Of a DNA stretch of 64,000 bases, positions 8,619 through 16,349 are shown piece by piece; the first letter of the stretch is position 1, and each line of letters begins with the position of its first letter. A program made the translations under genes and the position numbers. The DNA is taken from NCBI RefSeq assembly GCF_022814865.1, contig NZ_JAKVRD010000002.1, forward strand, positions 124,001 through 188,000. Direction: 5' to 3'. The stretch is from Shimia aestuarii. GTDB taxonomy: Bacteria; Pseudomonadota; Alphaproteobacteria; Rhodobacterales; Rhodobacteraceae. The notes under the pieces were generated by a model, which was not told the DNA's origin, did not search any database, and saw nothing but the letters and a program-made list of their open reading frames with translations.

Positions 8619-10862
8619 ATGGCAGGGCCGGAACTCATTCAGCGCGTGATTGCGCATCAGGATATTGGTCGCGGCGTTTTGCTCGACGCGGTGCGGATCG
8701 CGAATGGCGAGATACGCGCATTTTTCGCGGTCGGGACCAAGGCCGAGGAAATCACGGCCGGAGACGTCACGGAGATCACAGGTATTCGCAGCGTCGGGGA
8801 CGGGATGATCGTCACGGCCAAGGCCGAGGGCGCGCCGGTGCTTGCCGTCGATGGCGCGGCGGCGGAGGTGCGCCTCGGCGAGATGGAGCAGGAGCTCTTT
8901 GACGGGCTTGATGTGATCTTTGCCACGCGCAATGGCGAGAGCGCGCAGGTGACGCTCGACTGGCTCGCCTTTCATGTCGAGAAGCAGGGGCTTCAGGCGG
9001 CGCTGATCCTTGATCGGAGCCAGCCGGGACAGGGCAAGCAATATATCAAGGGGCTGAAGAAGGGTCTGAAGAAGATCAAGGGCCTTGAGCGGGTGGTGCA
9101 TGTCGTGATGGACGTGCCGCTTGGCGATCCGGGCCTGCCGGAAGAGGCGCATCCGTTCAACGCGCCGGGCGCGCCTGGCAAGGATCGGATGGAGGTGCCG
9201 CCGCCGTCGCCGTGGGATTCACCACAGCGGGAACTCCAGCTTTTTGAATGGGCACGGCACCGGTTTCTCGACCGGGCAAGCGGCGTCGCGCTTGTCGATC
9301 TGTGCGACCTGATTTTGCCGAATCCGGGCGAGTTAGAGACTGTTTTCGAGACTGCAAGGCAGTCCAAGACCGGAGCCATCGTGCTCGGCGGACGGAATTG
9401 TTATCCGTGGCGCGTGCGCAAAGGTGAGGACGCGGGGTTTGGCGATCATATCTGTGTGCAGTTTGACGCAAAGAAATTGCGCCGCCGCTGGTGTGTTGCG
9501 CCCGAGAAAGCGGGAGAGAACACGGTCTGGCGGCTTGTGCGGATCGTCGGAACCAATCCCGAGCCGCAGGAATGGCGACCCTTCTACCGTTTCATGGCAT
9601 TGCGGCATCCTGCGGATACGGTTTCAAAGATCGTGCCGAAGACCTCGCTTGTCGAAGATGATAGGCTTCTTGCACTGGCCGAAGATCGTTTCGAGCACAA
9701 GCCGGTGCGCATGCCAGAGATCAAGAAGCCGAAGGTTGATGAAGAGCGCAATCGCACCTGCATCATCACCTGTATGAAGAACGAGGGGCCGTTCATCCTT
9801 GAGTGGGTCGCGTATCATCGGGCCATCGGGGTGCAGGATTTCATTGTCTACACGAACGACTGTACCGATGGGACAGATGATTTCCTCGACCTGTTGCAGG
9901 CGAAGGGCATTCTTCAGCACCGGGATAACCCATTCAAAGGCACTGGCCTCAAACCGCAGCACGCTGCGCTTCAGGCGGGCGAGAAGGAAGAGATCATCAA
10001 GGCCGCCGATTGGGTCATCTCGATGGATGTGGACGAGTTCATCAATGTGAAGGTGGGCAAGGGGACGCTCAAAGACCTCTACGCGGCGACGGGGGAGGCG
10101 AACATGATCTCCTGCACCTGGCGGCTTTTCGGGAACTCGGACATCCATGACTACGTGGATGAACCTCTCATCGCGCAATATACGCGTTGCGCCCACGAGA
10201 TGACGCGCAAGCCGCATCAGGCATGGGGGTTCAAGACCCTGTTCCGCAATATCGGGTTGTTCAAGAAGCTTGGAGTGCATCGGCCCAAGGGTCTTAATCC
10301 GCAACTCTGGGACGAGATCAACTGGGTCAACGGGTCGGGGCAGGCGCTTCCGCGGGACATGTATCGCAATGCGTGGCGCTCGACGACGGATACGATCGGC
10401 TATGACATGGTGCAGCTCAATCACTATGCGGTGCGGTCGGCCGAGAGCTTTCTCGTGAAGCGCGACAGGGGGCGGGTCAACCACGTGGATCGGGATCAGG
10501 GTCTCGCCTATTGGTTCCGCATGAACAATAACGCGACCGAGGACCGGTCGATCCAGCGCATGATCCCGGCACTTGAGGAAGAGATGGCGCGGCTTCTGAA
10601 AGACCCGGAGATCGCAGAGGCGCATGCCTATTGCGTGGATCAACACCGGGCCAAGATCGACGCGCTCAAGGCGACGGAAAACTATGCGAAGTTCTTTGCC
10701 GACCTAACGAGTGAGCGGATGGAGACACTTGCGCGAATTCACCATGTTTTCGGCGCCAATGTGTTCCTAGCCGGGCCGGATGTGATCCCGGATGAGGTTG
10801 TGCAGCGCGATCCTCCGGAGGGGTTTTTCTTTACCGTCGATAAACAGGAAACAGCGCATTAA
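8619..10862 (+). CDS. Large two-domain glycosyltransferase with C-terminal GT2 domain
   Basis: A 747-residue protein. Residues about 385-690 form a GT2-type domain closely similar to the preceding gene product: CIITCMKNEGPFILEWVAYH, SMDVDEFINV, LNHYAVRSAESFLVKRDRG. Residues about 90-330 contain a second, more divergent GT-like region with IFATRNGESAQVTLDWLAFH in place of the usual start motif. The protein therefore looks like a tandem glycosyltransferase in which the N-terminal half has diverged and may have another donor or be non-catalytic. It lies 45 bp after the first glycosyltransferase and probably shares its transcript. Confidence 0.82.
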   Translation: MAGPELIQRVIAHQDIGRGVLLDAVRIANGEIRAFFAVGTKAEEITAGDVTEITGIRSVGDGMIVTAKAEGAPVLAVDGAAAEVRLGEMEQELFDGLDVIFATRNGESAQVTLDWLAFHVEKQGLQAALILDRSQPGQGKQYIKGLKKGLKKIKGLERVVHVVMDVPLGDPGLPEEAHPFNAPGAPGKDRMEVPPPSPWDSPQRELQLFEWARHRFLDRASGVALVDLCDLILPNPGELETVFETARQSKTGAIVLGGRNCYPWRVRKGEDAGFGDHICVQFDAKKLRRRWCVAPEKAGENTVWRLVRIVGTNPEPQEWRPFYRFMALRHPADTVSKIVPKTSLVEDDRLLALAEDRFEHKPVRMPEIKKPKVDEERNRTCIITCMKNEGPFILEWVAYHRAIGVQDFIVYTNDCTDGTDDFLDLLQAKGILQHRDNPFKGTGLKPQHAALQAGEKEEIIKAADWVISMDVDEFINVKVGKGTLKDLYAATGEANMISCTWRLFGNSDIHDYVDEPLIAQYTRCAHEMTRKPHQAWGFKTLFRNIGLFKKLGVHRPKGLNPQLWDEINWVNGSGQALPRDMYRNAWRSTTDTIGYDMVQLNHYAVRSAESFLVKRDRGRVNHVDRDQGLAYWFRMNNNATEDRSIQRMIPALEEEMARLLKDPEIAEAHAYCVDQHRAKIDALKATENYAKFFADLTSERMETLARIHHVFGANVFLAGPDVIPDEVVQRDPPEGFFFTVDKQETAH

Positions 10863-10950
10863 TGCGGGGGCGGTCGCGGCTGAATTGCAAAGACAATGGG
10901 TGCATTTGTGGTAAACTGTGGAAAATACACGAACAAAGAGCAGTGTAACG

Positions 10951-11955
10951 ATGGCTAAACTTCCCGAAATTGCGAGTCTGTGGATCGGCGGTCAACTGAC
11001 GTGGCTTGAACAGCTTTGTCTCAAGTCCTTTGCGGACGCGGGGCATCACACGACGCTCTATAGCTATGAGCCGATCCCGAATATCCCTGAGGGGGTTCAT
11101 GCGGGGGACGCGGAAGAGATTTTCCCGTCTGATCCAATGTATCGCCATGCCCGCACCGGAAGCCCTGCGATCCACGCGGACCTATGGCGGCTCAACCTGT
11201 TGAAGAAGACCGACAAGATCTGGGTCGATGCGGATATGTATTGCTATCGCCCGTTCAATTTCACCCGCAAGACGGTGTTCGGATGGGAGAAGGAGGGCCT
11301 TGTCTGTAACGCGGTGCTTGGCCTGCCGAAGACGTCGAAGTCGCTCGATATGATGCTCGCGTTTTTTGAGGACGAGTATGCCATCGGGCCGTGGCTCAAG
11401 CCGTGGCAGCAGAAGGAATTGCAGGCCGAGAAAGACGCGGGCCGTCCGGTGCACATGACCGAGCAGAACTGGGGCTTTACCGGGCCGGCGGCGGTAACGT
11501 ATTTCCTCCAGCAAAGCGGCGAGATCAAATATGCCGAGCCGGTCGAGGCGTTCTATCCGATCTCCTTCAAGCACCGGAATCACATGATCATGAGCAAGTT
11601 CAATATCGAAGAACAGCTCAACGAGACGACCAAGGGGGTGCATTTCTGGGCCCGGCGGATGAAGCCGCGGCTTGAGGAAAAGGAAAACAATCGACCGCGG
11701 CGCGGATCGTTCATGGACGGGCTTATTGCGAAGCATGGGATCGATGTGGACGCGGCCCTCATCCCGCCGAAGATCAACAAACCCAAAGCGCCTGTTGAAG
11801 ATCCGGAGTTTATGGCCAAGCTCGCGATTGAGGCGCTCAAGGGCGAGGCCTCGGTCGAGAAGCTTTCGCGCGACCATCTTGTCGAGCCGCGTTTCATCAA
11901 GGAGTGCCGTCGACAGCTTGTCGAGGCGGCACCGGGGATTTTCAAGGCGGGGTAA
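10951..11955 (+). CDS. DXD-type glycosyltransferase (GT32-like)
   Basis: A 334-residue protein starting at ATG 10951. An early IASLWIGGQLTWLEQLCLKSF segment (written here as its parts: WIGGQLTWLE, then LCLKSF) and the DXD motif in IWVDADMYCYRPF at about residue 95 are typical of sugar transferases related to the Gly_transf_sug/alpha-1,4-galactosyltransferase group. The C-terminal 80 residues are charged and probably an accessory helical tail. It is followed after three bases by the sulfotransferase gene. The sugar donor is unknown. Confidence 0.72.
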   Translation: MAKLPEIASLWIGGQLTWLEQLCLKSFADAGHHTTLYSYEPIPNIPEGVHAGDAEEIFPSDPMYRHARTGSPAIHADLWRLNLLKKTDKIWVDADMYCYRPFNFTRKTVFGWEKEGLVCNAVLGLPKTSKSLDMMLAFFEDEYAIGPWLKPWQQKELQAEKDAGRPVHMTEQNWGFTGPAAVTYFLQQSGEIKYAEPVEAFYPISFKHRNHMIMSKFNIEEQLNETTKGVHFWARRMKPRLEEKENNRPRRGSFMDGLIAKHGIDVDAALIPPKINKPKAPVEDPEFMAKLAIEALKGEASVEKLSRDHLVEPRFIKECRRQLVEAAPGIFKAG

Positions 11956-11958
11956 GGC

Positions 11959-12720
11959 ATGGCGGATCGTGAGGGAATCCTCTCCAACTATATCCACGAC
12001 CGGCATTTCCTCCAGACGGTGAACATGCCGCGCATGGGCAAGCCGTTCATCTATATGAAGAACCACAAGGCGGCCTGCACCACGGTTCTGGCGACGCTGA
12101 TGGCGCATCTCCTCGATCTTCAGGGGGAGGGCACGGACGGCATCGACATGGAGACGGTTCACACACCGCCCAAGACCCTCCTGCGAACGGGCACGCGTGG
12201 CCTTACGGTGCGCCGCGCGATGCGCGCGCTCGACAACCCGGACGTGTTCCGGTTTACCATCGTGCGGGAGCCGGTGGCGCGGACGGTCTCGGCCTATGCC
12301 GACAAGATCTACAAGGCAGAGAAGCCCAAACGCATGTTGATGCGCTATCTTGGGCGGCCCGTGGATGGCGAGATGAGCCTGTCCGAGTTCCTCGACATTC
12401 TTGCCCAAGACGAGGGCGCGCGCGAGGTTGACCGTCATTGGTGGTCCCAGCGCAAAGAGACGAGTTATGACTATATCGATTTCGATTTCATCGGTGATAC
12501 GCGGGATCTCAAGGCGGCGCTCGATCACGCCATGCGGCAGATCTTTGATGTGGAGGCGTCGAAATTTCAGGACACGCGCAAAACGCTTGGCCACAAGAGC
12601 CATAGCCGCGAGTTGATGGAAAGCCTGACGACGCAGGACCGGGCCAATATTGAAACGGTCTTTGGGCCGGATCTCGAAATGTATGAAGAGGTGCGCAAGG
12701 CCCTCGAGGAGGTGGCGTGA
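11959..12720 (+). CDS. Sulfotransferase-family protein
   Basis: A 253-residue protein of the Sulfotransfer_2 type, which moves sulfate from PAPS to a carbohydrate hydroxyl. The 5'-phosphosulfate loop is KNHKAACTTVL (about residue 34) and the 3'-phosphate-binding strand-helix is FTIVREPVARTVSAYADK (about 99). Tight packing between a glycosyltransferase and the next gene (stop/start overlap TGATG) suggests that it decorates the glycan made by this cluster. Confidence 0.82.
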   Translation: MADREGILSNYIHDRHFLQTVNMPRMGKPFIYMKNHKAACTTVLATLMAHLLDLQGEGTDGIDMETVHTPPKTLLRTGTRGLTVRRAMRALDNPDVFRFTIVREPVARTVSAYADKIYKAEKPKRMLMRYLGRPVDGEMSLSEFLDILAQDEGAREVDRHWWSQRKETSYDYIDFDFIGDTRDLKAALDHAMRQIFDVEASKFQDTRKTLGHKSHSRELMESLTTQDRANIETVFGPDLEMYEEVRKALEEVA

Positions 12721-13643
12721 TGGCAGAGGTGATGGACGCCGAGGTTGAGGTCACGCAGGATGACTGGCGCGAAAACCTTCATGCGATCGGCAAAAAGGAA
12801 GGCTTTTGCGAAGAGCTTGGGGCGCAGCATACGGCGCTCTTCGTGGAGCGCGGCAAGACGCTCATCATCACGTTTGAGAACCTCGACCACGTTTACGACC
12901 GGGCGGCGGACCGAATGCCTTGGGGCTATGGGTTCGTGGAGTCGCGCGGTTGGTCGATGCTTGGCATGATGGCGCATGACTGGACGTGGTATCGCGACGA
13001 GGCGGTCTGGGATTTCTTCGACAGGCTGCGCGATGAGGGGTTCTTTGAGAAGTTCGACAAAGTGGTGTTCTACGGCGCCTCGATGGGGGCCTACGCGGCG
13101 AGTGTTTTTTCGGCGGCGGCACCGGGCGCGACTGTCATCCTGATCTCGCCTCAGGCGACGCTCGACCGCGAGGTTGCGCCGTGGGAAACGCGCTATCGCA
13201 AGGCCTGGCGGCGTGATTTCCACACGCGTTATGGCTATGGGCCAGAGATGGTTGCGGCGGCGGGGGATGTGCATCTTTTCTACGATCCGCGCAACACGAT
13301 GGATTCCATGCATGCGGCGCTTTTCCGAAGCGGGAACGTGACGAAATACCGGTGCCGGTTCATGGGGCATCGGATCGCGTCTCTGTGGATTCAGCTTGGT
13401 CTTCTGAAGCCGATCGTGGAGGCCTGCGTGGACGGGTCGCTCACGCCCGGAAAATTCTATCACTGGATGCGCGCGCGGCGGGAGAACAAGCGCTATCAGA
13501 AGGAATTCATGCAGACACTCGAACGGGAAGATCGGCCGAAGCTCCTCATTCGCTATTGCGAGGCGGTGCTTGCCCGGCGTGGCGCACCGCATTTCCGCAA
13601 CGCCATGCGCGCGGCGCAAAAGCGCCTCAAGGGGAAGAAATAG
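12720..13643 (+). CDS. Alpha/beta-hydrolase-like protein of the glycan cluster
   Basis: A protein of about 307 residues whose centre holds VVFYGASMGAYAAS, a GxSxG nucleophile elbow, followed by VILISPQATLD. This fits an alpha/beta-hydrolase fold, seen in proteins encoded beside bacterial glycosyltransferases and possibly acting as an esterase or acyltransferase. The ATG at 12720 overlaps the sulfotransferase stop by one base; a GTG three bases earlier is also possible. The partner catalytic acid and His cannot be assigned with confidence. Confidence 0.68.
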   Translation: MAEVMDAEVEVTQDDWRENLHAIGKKEGFCEELGAQHTALFVERGKTLIITFENLDHVYDRAADRMPWGYGFVESRGWSMLGMMAHDWTWYRDEAVWDFFDRLRDEGFFEKFDKVVFYGASMGAYAASVFSAAAPGATVILISPQATLDREVAPWETRYRKAWRRDFHTRYGYGPEMVAAAGDVHLFYDPRNTMDSMHAALFRSGNVTKYRCRFMGHRIASLWIQLGLLKPIVEACVDGSLTPGKFYHWMRARRENKRYQKEFMQTLEREDRPKLLIRYCEAVLARRGAPHFRNAMRAAQKRLKGKK

Positions 13644-13649
13644 CGGGCC

Positions 13650-14669
13650 CTAGCGGCGTTTGAGCGTATCGCCGAATGAGATTTTCGGGGTCAACTCGGT
13701 GATCATGTCGGCGTCTTCGCCCTTGACGCGGGCGGCGATGATTTCGGCCGCCTTGGCGCCGATCTCGCGACGGCAGGCGTCCATGGTGGCGAGCTGTCGC
13801 GGGAGGCCTTGCAGAAGCTCAACACCGTTGAACCCGGCGAGGCCGATGTCGCCGGGAATGTCATAGCCCTTCTCGAGCAGGTAGAGCAGGCCGCCTGCAC
13901 CAATCATGTCATTGGAATAATATAGGAAATCGAGCTCTGGATTGCGGGCCAGAACCGTCTCGGTCATCTCGCGCCCCTTGGCGAGCGCCGAGCCGCCGGA
14001 ATAAAATTCCTTCTCGGCAATCTCAACGCCTTTCTTGGCCAGCGCGGTGGTGAAGCCTTCGAAGCGTTTGCGGGCGCGGTGATCGAGGGGCATTTTCGTG
14101 CCAAGGAACCCGATATTGCGATACCCTGCCTTGAGGATCGCCTCGGCCATCTCACGGCCTGCGCGGCGATGCGAGATACCGACCATGGAGTCGACCGCCT
14201 TGCCATCCACATCCATGATCTCGACCACGGGAATGCCCGATGCGTTCAGCATGGCGCGCGCGGCCTCGGTATGTTCAAGCCCGGCAAGAATGACGCCAGA
14301 GGGGCGCCAGGAAAGCATCTCGTAGAGAACCTTTTCCTCCTTCTCGGGGAGGTAATCCGTCACGCCGACCACTGGCTGAAGGTCGGTTTCCTCAAGCACC
14401 TGGCTTATGCCACCGAGGACTTCGGGAAAGACCATGTTGGAAAGCGAGGGGATAATGACACCGACAAGATTGACCCGCTGGCTTGCCAATGCCCCGGCGA
14501 TCTTGTTGGGCACATAGCCCAGATCCTTGGCGGCGCGCAGCACACGCTCGCGCGTGGCGTTGGAGACATCACCCCGATTGCGCAGCACCCGGCTCACGGT
14601 CATTTCGGAAACCCCCGACGCTTCGGAAACATCGCGCAGGGTCAGAGAGCGTTTGGAGTCATTGGTCAC
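13650..14669 (-). CDS. LacI-family transcriptional regulator (GntR/gluconate-repressor-like)
   Basis: A 339-residue repressor. The N-terminal helix-turn-helix (residues about 9-55, LRDVSEASGVSEMTVSRVL) is followed by the hinge region YVPNKIAGALAS and a periplasmic-binding-protein-like sensor domain beginning at VGVIIPSLSNMVF. The sensor resembles E. coli GntR more than LacI, so a sugar-acid effector is plausible. It is transcribed toward, and ends seven bases from, the glycan cluster; no sugar-acid catabolic genes lie in the window, so its targets are unknown. Confidence 0.9.
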   Translation of the reverse strand: MTNDSKRSLTLRDVSEASGVSEMTVSRVLRNRGDVSNATRERVLRAAKDLGYVPNKIAGALASQRVNLVGVIIPSLSNMVFPEVLGGISQVLEETDLQPVVGVTDYLPEKEEKVLYEMLSWRPSGVILAGLEHTEAARAMLNASGIPVVEIMDVDGKAVDSMVGISHRRAGREMAEAILKAGYRNIGFLGTKMPLDHRARKRFEGFTTALAKKGVEIAEKEFYSGGSALAKGREMTETVLARNPELDFLYYSNDMIGAGGLLYLLEKGYDIPGDIGLAGFNGVELLQGLPRQLATMDACRREIGAKAAEIIAARVKGEDADMITELTPKISFGDTLKRR

Positions 14670-14792
14670 GGGGGAATTCCTGTCTTCGGTGGGAAAATGT
14701 TACCGCGAACACCCCGCCTTGTTCAAGCGCCCTGATCGAGGGCAGTTCACGGATGACAGCACCGGGAAGCCGGGGTAGAACCGGACCCACGC

Positions 14793-14869
14793 GGCCCCGT
14801 GGCTCAACTGGATAGAGCAGCCCCCTCCTAAGGGGCAGGTTGCAGGTTCGAATCCTGCCGGGGTCGCCA
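14793..14869 (+). tRNA. tRNA-Arg (anticodon CCT)
   Basis: A 77-base gene including an encoded CCA. The acceptor stem pairs GGCCCCG with CGGGGTC (one G-T pair), the D arm holds GGCTCAACTGGATAGAGC, the anticodon loop is CTCCTAA and the T arm carries GGTTCGAATCC. The anticodon CCT reads AGG. The 3' part from 14823 is the integration core of the downstream element, which rebuilds the tRNA end after insertion. Confidence 0.96.
14823..14869 (+). repeat. att core, left end (attL) inside tRNA-Arg
   Basis: First of three identical 47-bp copies. It starts in the 5' side of the anticodon stem and runs to the encoded CCA. The others start at 33721 and 52619. Only this copy is joined to the 5' half of the tRNA, so it is the chromosomal left junction. 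Confidence 0.93.
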
Positions 14870-14972
14870 AAACTGCCTGAAAAATATGGCTTATTTGTAA
14901 GGCGTTGCGCAGAAGCGTGTAGAAACGCCCGTTTTGTTTTCCGCCGAATTCTCCGAAAACGACCGAAATCTC

Positions 14973-14991
14973 GTACAAAACCTGTACAAAA
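14973..14991 (+). repeat. Paired GTACAAAA direct repeats, candidate integrase arm sites (left)
   Basis: Two copies of GTACAAAA lie at 14973-14980 and 14984-14991, about 104 bp inside the left core. The same word recurs near the right end of the element at 33642-33675. That distribution is typical of arm-type binding sites of lambda-like tyrosine integrases. A short hairpin (14994-15007, CGCAC/GTGCG) follows and could belong to an origin of transfer or be chance. The rest of 14870-15024 shows no gene. Confidence 0.5.
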
Positions 14992-15024
14992 TTCGCACGT
15001 CCGTGCGGCTTTTGGGGTGTTCTC

Positions 15025-15879
15025 ATGAGCTGGCGGGTGGCGAATGCGTGTGCGGAGCGGAAGTTCGGGAGTGCGACGCGCAAGCAGATCATCATGTTTC
15101 TGGCAGACAAGGCTTCTGACGATGGGTCTGGGATCTGGTGTTCGAAGGGGACCATCCAGCGGCACACCGAGCTCGGTGAGACAACCGTCAAACGCACGAT
15201 CCGAGATTTCCTGAAGGAAGGCATCCTGGAGGAGACCGGTGCGCGGGGCTGCAAGAACGGGTTCACGGTTGTTTACCGCATCAATCTCGCCCGGATCGAG
15301 GCGCTGGAACTGACCGCTGAACCCGAGATGGAGACGGGGGCCACAGTGGACCCCGTCCAGACTGGACCCGGAACGGGGGCCACAGTGGCCGGGGTACCGG
15401 GGCCACCACGGCCCCCAAACCATCCTAAAACCATCCATAAACCTCCTACGCGCGAGCGCGTGGCGGCGGAGGATGAAGAAGCTGAGAAGGTGTTGGCCCG
15501 CTACCCGCCCGACCGCATGCGCGGGAAGGCTGAATGTCTCGGGCGGATCAGGGACATCTTGGACGCCGGGACAGAGGTCGAGGTCCTGTTGCAGGCCGTG
15601 AAGGCATACGCCACGGAAAGCGCGGGCTTCACCCGGTCAAAGGTCTGTTTCTCTGACAACTGGTTCAAGTCGGGGCGGTGGCGGGCCTACGTCGACGGCA
15701 TTGCCCAGGGCCGGGAAGAGGCGAAGGTAAAGGAGGCCGAGGTGCTGGCAGGCTTGGCGAACTGGGTCACAGACAAGCATCCGCTTTGCCGCCACATCAC
15801 GCCCGGCCAGATCGACGCACTCTTGGCCGCAGAGCTGGTGACAAAGGCGCAAATGCAGGCGGCAGGCCTCAGATTATGA
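15025..15879 (+). CDS. Helix-turn-helix protein of the mobilization region (HTH_36-like)
   Basis: A 284-residue protein. The first 95 residues form a winged/HTH DNA-binding domain like those of replication or mobilization regulators (ATRKQIIMFLADKA, GTIQRHTELGETTVKRTIR, FTVVYRIN). A low-complexity acidic/proline linker (about 100-145) precedes an all-alpha C-terminal part. Its stop overlaps the start of mobC by four bases (ATGA), so the two are translationally coupled. A role in replication initiation of the excised circle or in regulating mob genes are both possible. Confidence 0.75.
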   Translation: MSWRVANACAERKFGSATRKQIIMFLADKASDDGSGIWCSKGTIQRHTELGETTVKRTIRDFLKEGILEETGARGCKNGFTVVYRINLARIEALELTAEPEMETGATVDPVQTGPGTGATVAGVPGPPRPPNHPKTIHKPPTRERVAAEDEEAEKVLARYPPDRMRGKAECLGRIRDILDAGTEVEVLLQAVKAYATESAGFTRSKVCFSDNWFKSGRWRAYVDGIAQGREEAKVKEAEVLAGLANWVTDKHPLCRHITPGQIDALLAAELVTKAQMQAAGLRL

Positions 15880-16349
15880 GCATCACCGACCCCACCGAAG
15901 CGCAAACAGCAAGGCGACCCATGTCATACGGCTGCGCCGATGACACGGGACCTTGCGAGGGGCGGCACGCCTCCCCTTCGAACCCCACCGGCGCGGGAAA
16001 AGCCCGCACCAAAGAGCCGCTAACCGAGACTTTTGTCTTCCGGTGCACAGCGGCAGAGAAGGCCCAGTTGCGCGCCAAGGCCGAGGCCGCTGGTCTGCCT
16101 GCCTCGACGCTTCTGCGCGAGGCGCTTGGCCTGACCGAAGCGCGCCGCCGCAAGCCAATTCCTCGCGTCGATCCAGCACTTGTGCTGGCGGTCGGGCGCA
16201 TCGGCGGCAACCTCAACCAGATTGCACGTTGGCTGAACCACGCCATGAAGGTCGGGCGCACCGACCTCGATACCCTGACCGTCGCGCGCCGCCTTGTGGT
16301 GATCGAACGTCAGCTCGCCGCGCTCCTCGATGAGGCGCGGCGGTGCTGA
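15876..16349 (+). CDS. mobC: MobC-like relaxosome accessory protein
   Basis: A 157-residue protein starting at ATG 15876. After a disordered 45-residue N-terminus comes a ribbon-helix-helix-like part (TETFVFRCTAAEKAQLRAKA, GLPASTLLREALGL) and then the MobC family signature LAVGRIGGNLNQIARWLNH. MobC proteins bind near oriT and help the relaxase melt and nick it. It overlaps the HTH gene upstream by four bases and the relaxase gene downstream by seven, so the three form one operon. Confidence 0.88.
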   Translation: MSITDPTEAQTARRPMSYGCADDTGPCEGRHASPSNPTGAGKARTKEPLTETFVFRCTAAEKAQLRAKAEAAGLPASTLLREALGLTEARRRKPIPRVDPALVLAVGRIGGNLNQIARWLNHAMKVGRTDLDTLTVARRLVVIERQLAALLDEARRC

